DNA of 64,000 bases from Methylobacterium sp. J-076. GTDB taxonomy: Bacteria; Pseudomonadota; Alphaproteobacteria; Rhizobiales; Beijerinckiaceae. The notes under the pieces are model-generated. The model searched no databases. It had not been told where the DNA came from and saw only the letters and a list, made by a program, of their open reading frames with translations. The position numbers were made by a program, and so were the translations under genes. Within the stretch, counting starts at the first letter, position 1, and each line of letters starts with the position of its first letter. The stretch is from contig NZ_JAKSXW010000149.1 in the NCBI RefSeq assembly GCF_022829405.1, forward strand, positions 1 through 64,000, in the 5' to 3' direction. Shown piece by piece: positions 25,038-32,043 of this stretch.

Positions 25038-27140
25038 TCAGAAGGCGCTCAAGGCTGCACGCTTCCACGTGTTGGCGGCGACGCAGCGGTATTCGTAGTT
25101 CGCGTCCCAGGCGCGTTGTCCGACCGCACAGGCGGCTGTCGATGACGCCGGAGGGTTCGACACGGCTTCACGGATGTAGCCGCTGACCACCAAGTTGGGG
25201 TCGATGTAGGCGTCCCCAGCGTTCGACTGGATGTGCAGGGAAGTGACCCCGGTCCCGATGGGGTTCGCGATCGTCAGGCCCTCGCGGGTGTAGTCGCTGA
25301 TGATCTGGCCGAAGGTGAACTTCGACCGCGATCCGGTTGGGCACCAGACGCTGCATCCGATGGTGACCTGCTGTGTCCCATTCCAGCCGAGGGAGCCGAT
25401 CTGGCTGCCGACGTAGAACCCCGGCAGCGCTGAGGCCGACGTCCCGTCCAGTGCTGTGCCGAGCGGACCGGCCCAGCCGCCGACGTAACTGCCGGCGAAC
25501 AGGGGTTGGCTCGTCAGGCCGCCACGATCGACGAAGTCATACCCGACGCCCCCGGGCCGGGTGACGGTCTGCATGCCGAATGAGCCCTGATGCAGCCGAT
25601 CAAGCGCCCATCCGGGAGCCCACTTCACGACAAGATTGGTAATGCCGGAGAGGTAGCCTTCCTGGTCCGCCGCATTGGTGGAGTAATTCGAGGACATATT
25701 GATGTCCTGGTAAATCGAAAGACCGGGCATGTTGTAGTCTTTGGACAGGCTCACGCCATAAGTGAAAGGCGTGATCTCACCTCGTCCAGAGACGACGTTG
25801 AGCGTTGCGCCCTGGAAGCTCGTCGAAGCACCGGTATAGGCGGCGGACATCTTAATCCGGTCCATGTTCGCCGGAACGATAACCTTCCCGACAACGAAGC
25901 CGTCGGACACCCGGGTTACAGCGGCACCGACTGTCACCTTCGAGACGTCAGTGGCATAATCGATATACGGGCTGTTGGTGAACAGACTTCCGACGAACTG
26001 AGAGCCGTTTACCGAAAGCGCGACGTTTTCCATCGTCGTGCCGGTGTAAGTCGTGTCGAGGGCAATAGTACCTGTCACACCAGGATGGTTGCCAGACACG
26101 TCTAAATACGTGTTGATTGGAATGCCGGCGGTGGTGCTAGTAATCTTGGCCGGATCGAATACACCTGCCGTACTGTTGCAGTTTGTTGCGTAAATGCTGC
26201 CAGCAGTTAGCGTGCAGTTGATGTTTACCCCGTTCCCGTTGTTGGCCCGAAAAATGTTCATCTGGCCACCGAAGATGCCGCCGGAGCCAGCCGAAGGCGT
26301 ACCGGAGGATCCCCACCCGACATACCCGTAGTAAGCCGGGCCCATGCCATAGTAGGCTGAATTGGAGGGCGGTGTCGGCTGTCCGTCGAATAGGCGGAAC
26401 GCTGAAAAAGTCGGCTGCTGACTATTCCCGAGAGTGTTAGAATAGTTATAGATCTGGCCGGGCAACTCGATCTTTCGACCCTGCTGTCCCATTCTTCCAG
26501 AGCCAACCAGAACCGCTTGATCGAATTGGGTGTTGCCCGAGAACTTGCCGGTGTAGGGCGAGCCGTCGACGTTGGCGAACGAGACGCTGTTGTCGAGCCG
26601 GAGCGAGACGTTCTTCCAGTCGATGCTGGGGCTCATCCGGAAAATACCGGTCCCGCCGGTCGAGGCGCTGACCACGAGGGTGCGGCCGAGGGCCGAGGCC
26701 GAGTTAACCGCCGCCTGCACAGCGGCGGTATTGTCCGTCGCATTGTCATCCTTCGCGCCGAACGATGCGAGGCTCATCGAGCTGTCGAAGAGTCTGGACA
26801 GCGTGCTCGACGCGCCGCGGCCGAGCGGAGTCACACTCATCCCGTCAACTGCGCCCGAGGAGCCTGCACCCGTGAGCGTCAGCACCGGCACTGAAGCGGT
26901 CCCGGAGAAAGTCGGCGAAGCGAGCGGCGCCTTGGCGGCGACTGCGGTAGCCTGATCAGCGAGAGCTCGGGCAAGCGTGCCGGAGGCAGCCCCCGGCGAT
27001 GGGATGACGCTCATTCCAGACACGTCGCCGGTTGAGCCGGTGCCGAGTGTAATCGGGGGCACCTTGCCCGGGTCGAGGGCGAGGACAGGCTGCGGCAGCA
27101 CCAGGGCTGCAGCCAGGAAAAGGCGAACGAGAGCGCGCAT
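25038..27140 (-). CDS. Phage tail-fibre/pectate-lyase-like protein with signal-like N-terminus
   Basis: 700 residues. The N-terminus MRALVRLFLAAALVLPQPVLA looks like a secretion signal, unusual for a virion protein. Then come two short GSTGDVSGMSV / GSSGAVDGMSV repeats, and near 135 SLASFGAKDDNATDNTAAVQAAV, the opening of a Pectate_lyase_3/beta-helix domain seen in tailspikes and glycan lyases. The remaining long beta-rich Ser/Thr/Gly region fits a beta helix. It probably binds or cleaves host surface polysaccharide. The stop of the upstream gene overlaps its ATG as TGATG, and a terminator follows. Confidence 0.65.
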   Translation of the reverse strand: MRALVRLFLAAALVLPQPVLALDPGKVPPITLGTGSTGDVSGMSVIPSPGAASGTLARALADQATAVAAKAPLASPTFSGTASVPVLTLTGAGSSGAVDGMSVTPLGRGASSTLSRLFDSSMSLASFGAKDDNATDNTAAVQAAVNSASALGRTLVVSASTGGTGIFRMSPSIDWKNVSLRLDNSVSFANVDGSPYTGKFSGNTQFDQAVLVGSGRMGQQGRKIELPGQIYNYSNTLGNSQQPTFSAFRLFDGQPTPPSNSAYYGMGPAYYGYVGWGSSGTPSAGSGGIFGGQMNIFRANNGNGVNINCTLTAGSIYATNCNSTAGVFDPAKITSTTAGIPINTYLDVSGNHPGVTGTIALDTTYTGTTMENVALSVNGSQFVGSLFTNSPYIDYATDVSKVTVGAAVTRVSDGFVVGKVIVPANMDRIKMSAAYTGASTSFQGATLNVVSGRGEITPFTYGVSLSKDYNMPGLSIYQDINMSSNYSTNAADQEGYLSGITNLVVKWAPGWALDRLHQGSFGMQTVTRPGGVGYDFVDRGGLTSQPLFAGSYVGGWAGPLGTALDGTSASALPGFYVGSQIGSLGWNGTQQVTIGCSVWCPTGSRSKFTFGQIISDYTREGLTIANPIGTGVTSLHIQSNAGDAYIDPNLVVSGYIREAVSNPPASSTAACAVGQRAWDANYEYRCVAANTWKRAALSAF

Positions 27141-27655
27141 CAGGTGTTCGTCCCGGTGAGGTTGAGGCTGTAGCCGCCCGAGGCGCTGCCCATCTTCCAG
27201 GGCTTGCCGGGGCCGAGTCCATCGGGCGCAGTCGGCAGGCTCGCCATCCATGCCCGGAATGCGACATCGAAGGCGAAGAGCGAGAGCACGTCGCTGATCC
27301 AGCACCCACGGGCAGCGTCCCACGTCACCCGGACGAAGCGCTTGGGCGGCAGGGCGCCGGTCACGAAGTCAGAGCCATCACCATCGCGCCATGGCTTCGG
27401 ACCGGTCCCGTCCACGTTGAGCGTGGCCGCATCGGTGTTGGTGCGGTCGATCTGAACGAGGAGGCTCAAGCCAGGCCGGAGCGTCGTGACGCCCGAGGCG
27501 GTCGCGGCGACGTAGGCGTTCACCGTACCAGCGGTGACGATGGCGCCACCCTGGTCGTCGGCCAGGGCGCGACTTCCGGCCATCACCCCGCGCAGGAGAT
27601 CCATGAACGAACGCGAAGATGCGCCGTCCTGCGCTGGGATGGTCGGGTCGGCCGT
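27140..27655 (-). pseudogene. Phage tail-associated protein lacking its start codon
   Basis: The open frame reads ADPTIPAQDGASSRSFMDLL at its 5' end, then GVMAGSRALADDQGGAIV and SLLVQIDRTNTDAATLNVDGTG, a tail-fibre-associated protein common in prophages of this group, which as I recall begins Met-Ala-Asp-Pro. Here the codon where Met is expected (27653-27655) is ACG, and nothing upstream serves as a start with a ribosome-binding site. An internal ATG at 27604 (MDLLRGVM) could still give 154 residues. Only nine bases separate the Ala codon from the start of the divergent DUF5131 gene. I read this as a deletion junction that removed the 5' end. Confidence 0.6.
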
Positions 27656-27661
27656 CCGCCC

Positions 27662-28513
27662 GTGGCTAAGAACAGCAAGATCGAGTGGACGCACCACACC
27701 TTCAACCCGTGGGTCGGCTGCACGCGGATCTCGCCGGCCTGCGATCATTGCTATGCGGAGGGCTGGGCGAAGCGCACCGGGCAATCGCACCTCTGGGCCG
27801 GCGAGCGCCGTCGCACCAGCGTTTCGAACTGGCAGCAGCCGGTCAAATGGGACCGCGCCGCTGCTGCGGCTGGCGAGCGCCACCGCGTGTTCTGCGCATC
27901 GCTCGCCGACGTCTTCGACAATCAGGTGCCTGCCCGGTGGCGGGACGACCTCTGGCACCGGATCAGCCAGACGCCGAACCTCGACTGGATGCTGCTGACG
28001 AAGCGTCCGCAGAACATCGCCAAGATGCTGCCGACGCCGGAGATCGGCGCGGCGGCATGGGGCGCGGGCTGGCCGAACGTATGGCTTGGCACGACCATCG
28101 AGGACCGTGAGCGGCTGCGGAACCTCGACCATTTGCGCACGGTGCCGGCGGCGATCCGGTTCCTGTCTATCGAGCCGCTGCTCGAAGGCCTCGGCGCCAT
28201 CGACCTCACCGGCATCCATCTGGTGATCGTCGGCGGCGAGAGCGGGCCCGGTGCGCGGCCGATGTACCCGGCATGGGTTCGGTCGATCCGTGAGCAATGC
28301 GCCATCCAGGGCGTGGCGTTCTTCTTCAAGCAATGGGGCGAGTGGGCGCCGGGAGTGCTGCGCACTGATTGGTCGGTGGTGGCCAACGATGGGCAATTGC
28401 TCGTCGACGACCCGCGCCTCGACCTTCAGCAGATCTCGCGCGTCGGCAAGAAGGCCGCCGGCCGCCTCCTCGACGGCGTCGAGCACAATGGCTTCCCGGA
28501 GGCTCGCGCCTGA
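27662..28513 (+). CDS. DUF5131 (phage Gp37/Gp68) family protein
   Basis: 283 residues beginning AKNSKIEWTHHTFNPWVGCTR, with ISPACDHCYAE near 22 (Cys-x-x-Cys plus an upstream Cys), RHRVFCASLADVFDN near 74, WMLLTKRP near 110 and RFLSIEPLLEG near 165. The family is widespread in phages and resembles radical-SAM-type proteins in its cysteine arrangement; biochemical function is not established. The start is a GTG with no ribosome-binding site, as expected if a deletion placed it against the opposite gene. Its TGA overlaps the next ATG. Confidence 0.85.
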   Translation: MAKNSKIEWTHHTFNPWVGCTRISPACDHCYAEGWAKRTGQSHLWAGERRRTSVSNWQQPVKWDRAAAAAGERHRVFCASLADVFDNQVPARWRDDLWHRISQTPNLDWMLLTKRPQNIAKMLPTPEIGAAAWGAGWPNVWLGTTIEDRERLRNLDHLRTVPAAIRFLSIEPLLEGLGAIDLTGIHLVIVGGESGPGARPMYPAWVRSIREQCAIQGVAFFFKQWGEWAPGVLRTDWSVVANDGQLLVDDPRLDLQQISRVGKKAAGRLLDGVEHNGFPEARA

Positions 28514-28953
28514 TGGTCGCCTACAGCTTCAAGAAGCAATTCGGCCCGCCGATCCTGGCCGGCACGAAGGCGCAGACGATCCGGGCCGAGCGTGTGGGCC
28601 GGTCGCGCCACGCCCGGCCGGGCGAGAGAGTGCAGCTCTACACGGGGATGCGGACGCGGCAGTGCCGGCGGCTCGGCGAGAGCCAATGCACCGAGGTTCT
28701 GCCTGTGCGGTTCGCGTTCTCGAAGCGCGGAGCCGCCGAGCTGATGCAGATCGGCGAGCGCTACCTCATCACCAGGGCCCAGATGGACGCCTTCGCCCAG
28801 GCGGACGGGTTCGATGATCTTGAGGCCATGGCCGGGTTCTGGTGGGCCGAGCACCCGCCGGAGGACGGCAACGTTCTCACCTTCGAGGGCGTGCTGATCC
28901 GCTGGCAGGCCCTCGTTCCCGATGACGCACTCGACATCGCGGGGGCAGCGTGA
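28513..28953 (+). CDS. ASCH-domain-like phage protein
   Basis: 146 residues. MVAYSFKKQFGPPILAGTKAQ opens the protein, followed by TIRAERVGRSRHARPGERVQLYTGMRT, a pattern of phage ASCH/PUA-like proteins (Thr-Ile-Arg, then an Arg-His-Ala-x-Pro-Gly turn and a beta strand). ASCH domains usually bind RNA or modified nucleotides. Start overlaps the previous stop as TGATG; its stop overlaps the next GTG. Part of a tightly coupled plus-strand operon. Confidence 0.7.
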   Translation: MVAYSFKKQFGPPILAGTKAQTIRAERVGRSRHARPGERVQLYTGMRTRQCRRLGESQCTEVLPVRFAFSKRGAAELMQIGERYLITRAQMDAFAQADGFDDLEAMAGFWWAEHPPEDGNVLTFEGVLIRWQALVPDDALDIAGAA

Positions 28954-29303
28954 CCCGCCGCGCCACGAAGCCACTCCCGCCGCCGACCGACGAGGAGCGC
29001 CGCATCGCAGGGGAGGCGGCTCGCGTGCTCCGCGCGGCTATCGCCGACCCGTCCACCATGGGCGCGAAATCCGTCGTGCACGTCGACCTCGCCCGGCCCC
29101 GTCGCGGCGAATGGTGGGAGAGCTGGGCCAACCTCCCCGGCTTCTGGCGGATCAACGGCCGGAAGGGCCGCTACCTCCACGCCAGCCTGCCCGGCTGGAC
29201 CTACGCCCGCGCGGAGATCCGCACGGAGATGATCCCCGACCTCGAAGCCCTGGCCGAGCACGGTGTGCGGCCGACCGAGGCGACCAGCGGAGCCGCAGCA
29301 TGA
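28950..29303 (+). CDS. Phage-type hypothetical protein
   Basis: 117 residues from GTG 28950, overlapping the ASCH gene by four bases and the HAD gene start by four. The N-terminus is helical (DEERRIAGEAARVLRAAI), the middle Trp-rich (GEWWESWANLPGFWRING). No recognised domain. The double overlaps make it very likely a real gene. Confidence 0.6.
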   Translation: MTRRATKPLPPPTDEERRIAGEAARVLRAAIADPSTMGAKSVVHVDLARPRRGEWWESWANLPGFWRINGRKGRYLHASLPGWTYARAEIRTEMIPDLEALAEHGVRPTEATSGAAA

Positions 29304-29785
29304 CCCACCAGGAAGAAGCCCTGACGGATCAAGTTCAGCGCCACATGAGGAAGCACATGTTCGTCGTCTTCGACCTCGACGGGACGCTCGCCCTCACCGA
29401 GCACCGCGCGCACTTCCTGAACCGGCCCAGCCGCGACAAGGACTGGCGCGGGTTTTACGCGGCCTGCGATCAGGACGAGCCCTGCCACCCGATCATCCGG
29501 ACGCTCCTCGCGCTCGACGCGACCGGCGCGCATGTCGAGATCTGGTCGGGCCGGTCGGACGAGGTCCGGGACAAGACGACGGCTTGGCTCGGTGAGCACG
29601 GCCTCGGCCATATCCCGATCCGCACCCGCGCGGCCGGCGATCACCGCGCCGACACCGTCCTGAAGGCCGAATGGCTCGACGAGGGCCGCACGCCCGACCT
29701 CGTGTTCGAGGACCGGGCCAGCGTGGTCGCCCTGTGACGCTCGCGCGGGATCGTCTGCTGTCAGGTCGCTCCGGGGGATTTCTGA
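29300..29785 (+). pseudogene. HAD phosphatase (PNKP phosphatase-like), interrupted by in-frame TGA
   Basis: MFVVFDLDGTLALTEHRAHF near residue 20 is HAD motif I, VEIWSGRSDEVR near 80 motif II, and LVFEDRASVVAL at the end motif IV. This layout is that of phage homologues of the T4 Pnkp 3'-phosphatase domain. The ORF stops at a TGA (29735-29737) after 145 residues, but the same frame continues RSRGIVCCQVAPGDF to a TGA at 29783-29785, which is the family's normal C-terminus. That TGA overlaps the next ATG just like every other pair in this operon. The codon was probably TGG (Trp). Loss of 16 residues may or may not abolish activity. Confidence 0.75.
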
Positions 29786-30279
29786 TGCCCCGCCGCTACG
29801 CCGCCGACACATCGGTCCCGATGAACCGCAGCATCGACGAGATCCGGACCACTGTCCGCCGTTACGGCGCCAGCGAGTTCGCTCACATGGAGAGCGACAC
29901 GCAGGCTGCGATCCAATTCACCATGCATGGCCGGCGGATCATGTTCAGGCTCGTGATGCCGGACCTGAGGGATGCCGCTTTCGCGAAGACCGAGACCGGC
30001 CGCGATCGCTCTGCATCAGCAGCCGAGACCGCGTGGGAGCAGGCTTGCCGATCCCGCTGGCGGGCCCTGGCCCTCGTCATCAAGGCGAAGCTCGAAGCCG
30101 TCGCGGTCGGCATCGTCGTGTTCGAGGACGAATTCCTGGCCAACACGATCCCGCCCGGCACCAGCGTCACCTTCGGCGAGGCCGTCCGCGAGCACATGCG
30201 CCTCGCCCATGAGAATGGGTCGCTGACACCACTCCTTCCCCATATCCGCCCGAACGGAGGAACCGATGCAACAGGCTGA
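29785..30279 (+). CDS. Phage-type hypothetical protein
   Basis: 164 residues from ATG 29785, which overlaps the ancestral HAD stop. Shows IDEIRTTVRRYGASEFAHM, then MHGRRIMFRLVMP and AETAWEQACRSRWRALALVIKAKLEAVAVGI, a soluble alpha/beta pattern found in many phages of Rhizobiales; no function known to me. The end overlaps the next gene by 14 bases. Confidence 0.65.
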   Translation: MPRRYAADTSVPMNRSIDEIRTTVRRYGASEFAHMESDTQAAIQFTMHGRRIMFRLVMPDLRDAAFAKTETGRDRSASAAETAWEQACRSRWRALALVIKAKLEAVAVGIVVFEDEFLANTIPPGTSVTFGEAVREHMRLAHENGSLTPLLPHIRPNGGTDATG

Positions 30280-30466
30280 CCCCGCACGCTTCGTCGTCCG
30301 CCTCCCGGACGTGGCGCGCGAGTTGGGCCTTTCGCCGACCACGCTGCGCCACATCTGCAGGAACGGCGAGGGGCCGCCGCTGCTCCAGCTATCCGCCCGC
30401 TGCTACGGCGTCCGCCGGGGCGAGCTCGATGCCTGGATCGAGAGCCGCAAGATGGCGCGCCCATAG
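30266..30466 (+). CDS. AlpA/excisionase-like small DNA-binding protein
   Basis: 66 residues with LPDVARELGLSPTTLRHICRNGEGPP then YGVRRGELDAWIESRK, a MerR/AlpA-type winged helix-turn-helix of the kind used as recombination directionality factor. It sits at the 3' end of the integrase gene in the opposite direction, overlapping it by 78 bases. Together these suggest Xis function; alternatively an AlpA-type activator of the integrase. Confidence 0.65.
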   Translation: MQQADPARFVVRLPDVARELGLSPTTLRHICRNGEGPPLLQLSARCYGVRRGELDAWIESRKMARP

Positions 30467-31585
30467 GTCGAGGGCCGCCCTCTTCTCCGGGTTATACAGC
30501 GCATAGTTGTAGACCCCGGCCACGCCGGCCTTCGTGCCGGAGACGTGGTTGAGCACCGCCTCGACGACGTGCGGCAGCACCCCCAGGTCGCCCATCCCCG
30601 TGGCGACCGTCCGGCGAAGATCGTGCAGCCGCCAGGCCTTCACCTTCGAGGCTGCGTCGAGCGCCGCTTTTGCCCGGGTGAACCCCTGGAAGCCCCCGAC
30701 CCCACTGCCGAAGACCAGATCGCGCCCCTCGACGCGCGGCGCATCCGCCAGGATCGTCAGGGCAGGGGCCGAGAGCGGCACTTCGTGCGGTAGCCCATTC
30801 TTCGTCCGCTCGCGCGGCAGGCGCCAAAGCCCGGCCCCCAGATCGACCTCGTCCCAAGCCATGCAGGCGACCTCGTCGCGGCGCTGGCCGGTGAGTAGCA
30901 GCAGACGGACGATCCGTCCGAAGTCCCCGGCTGGGAGAGCGGCGAGCACGGCGCCGATCTCTGCAGGCTTCAGCACCCGTTGGCGCTTCTCTTCCTTCGC
31001 CGGCTTGCGCGTGCCGACGACAGGGTTCGCCTCCGCAACGCCCTCCTCGATCAGCCACCGGTAGAAGGCCGAGAACGTCGTGCGGGCCCGGTTCGCGGCG
31101 TGCGGCCCGGAGCCCTTCACGACCTCGCCCAGGCGCTCGGCTACCTGGGCGCGGGTGACGGCGTAGACAGGGGTCCGGTGAAGCGGCGCCCAGACCGTTC
31201 GCATGTAGTAGGCCGATTCCTTGTGCCCCTTCTCGCGCACCCGCGCCTGCAGGGCGTCGAGGTAGGCGTCGACCTTCGAGGCCACCGTGACCGCCGCCCG
31301 CTTCCGCTCGGCCTCGCGCTCGGCGCCAGGATCCGCGCCCAGGCGGACTCGGGCGAGCTTCTCGGCCGCCGCACGGCGCGCGTCCGCCGCCGACAGCAGG
31401 CCGACCTTGCCCAACGTCTCCCGCTTCGATTGGCCGAGGGTGTTGCGATACTGCACGACCCAGACCCGCGAGCCGCCCGCGTTGGCACGCAGCCCGAAGC
31501 CCGGCAGATCGTCGTCGAAGACGAGGATGTAGGCCTTCCCCTCCGGCACCTTGATCGCAGCGGCCGACTGGTTGGTGAGGCGCAT
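30389..31585 (-). CDS. Tyrosine-type site-specific integrase
   Basis: 398 residues, P4-integrase-like. N-terminal DUF4102-type domain begins MRLTNQSAAAIKVPEGKAYI and contains DLPGFGLRANAGGSRVWVVQY. A core-binding domain follows (VDAYLDALQARVREKGHKE). The catalytic domain has Arg in TGQRRDEVACM near 271, His-x-x-Arg in RLHDLRRTV near 342, His in LNHVSG near 366 and the nucleophile Tyr in VYNYALY near 378. ATG 31585 fits the family start. It lies 151 bases from attR with repeat arm sites between, and catalyses integration at tRNA-Val. Confidence 0.93.
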   Translation of the reverse strand: MRLTNQSAAAIKVPEGKAYILVFDDDLPGFGLRANAGGSRVWVVQYRNTLGQSKRETLGKVGLLSAADARRAAAEKLARVRLGADPGAEREAERKRAAVTVASKVDAYLDALQARVREKGHKESAYYMRTVWAPLHRTPVYAVTRAQVAERLGEVVKGSGPHAANRARTTFSAFYRWLIEEGVAEANPVVGTRKPAKEEKRQRVLKPAEIGAVLAALPAGDFGRIVRLLLLTGQRRDEVACMAWDEVDLGAGLWRLPRERTKNGLPHEVPLSAPALTILADAPRVEGRDLVFGSGVGGFQGFTRAKAALDAASKVKAWRLHDLRRTVATGMGDLGVLPHVVEAVLNHVSGTKAGVAGVYNYALYNPEKRAALDLWARHLAALDPGIELAPADAVAAGG

Positions 31586-31591
31586 GGGCTG

Positions 31592-31611
31592 GTAAGCACG
31601 TAGTAAGCAGG
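31592..31611 (+). repeat. Candidate integrase arm-type site, right end
   Basis: GTAAGCACGTAGTAAGCAGG, 19 of 20 bases identical to 18742-18761, just upstream of the integrase start. A further GGTAAGC occurs at 31696. It may also let the integrase repress its own promoter. Confidence 0.5.
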
Positions 31612-31736
31612 GCGAGTACCAGCCAACGGGCGCGTCGGCGAACACGGAGAAGGTATCAGCGAAATTAGGAGCGCAAACAAGGGCGTCGCAGGGCTGGTAA
31701 GCGCCAGCCGGCAAGCATCCGCCCCCGGACATCTGA

Positions 31737-31782
31737 TTTACACGGAGAGGGTCGGCGGTTCGAGCCCGTCACCGCCCACCAA
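31737..31782 (+). repeat. attR: 46-bp duplicate of the tRNA-Val 3' end
   Basis: Identical to 18648-18693. It includes only the anticodon loop to CCA, so it is not a second tRNA gene. It marks the right boundary of the island. Confidence 0.92.
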
Positions 31783-32043
31783 CCCCATCCCGGCTATCCC
31801 TCAGACTGTGCGACGGCCGGGCGAAGTCCGGCGATGCAGAGCGGCCGTCGTGCGGCCGATGGTCTGTGGATAGGTCAGCAAGTGACGCGTTGTCGTTCGA
31901 CAGTACGAGCGCGTGTGGCTCTTCGCGCGCCAGGATGTCCTGAAGCGACACCATGTCGAAGCTGCCCGACCGGGGGGGCGGAACCAATAATTAATGGCGG
32001 AAGGTCTTGATCGGCGGGACAGCTGCGCCAGCGGACCCTCTAG

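Larger units (their letters stand above)
18648..31782. mobile_element. Phage-derived integrated island (prophage remnant) in tRNA-Val
   Basis: About 13.1 kb bounded by 46-bp direct repeats, with a tyrosine integrase beside the right end. Contents: small early-type ORFs on the plus strand, a family 61 glycosyltransferase, a repeat protein, a minus-strand lysis block (holin-like proteins, endolysin), a tail-fibre-like protein, then a plus-strand chain (DUF5131, ASCH, HAD, small proteins, AlpA-like regulator). Capsid, portal, protease, terminase, tail-tube and replication genes are absent. It is therefore defective, or depends on a helper. Several genes are visibly less GC-rich than the chromosome. 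Confidence 0.88.

Noticed and set aside
29735..29737. TGA in the HAD gene as a selenocysteine codon, given selA in the window
   Set aside because: The surrounding residues fit a Trp position, no neighbouring catalytic role is expected there, and phage HAD proteins are not selenoproteins.
31737..31782. Second tRNA-Val gene
   Set aside because: Only the anticodon loop to CCA is present; the upstream half needed for the acceptor, D-arm and anticodon 5' strand is missing. It is attR.
31769..31987. 72-codon minus-strand ORF at attR
   Set aside because: It runs into the duplicated tRNA-Val 3' end, so part of it was created by integration; no ribosome-binding site or family features.
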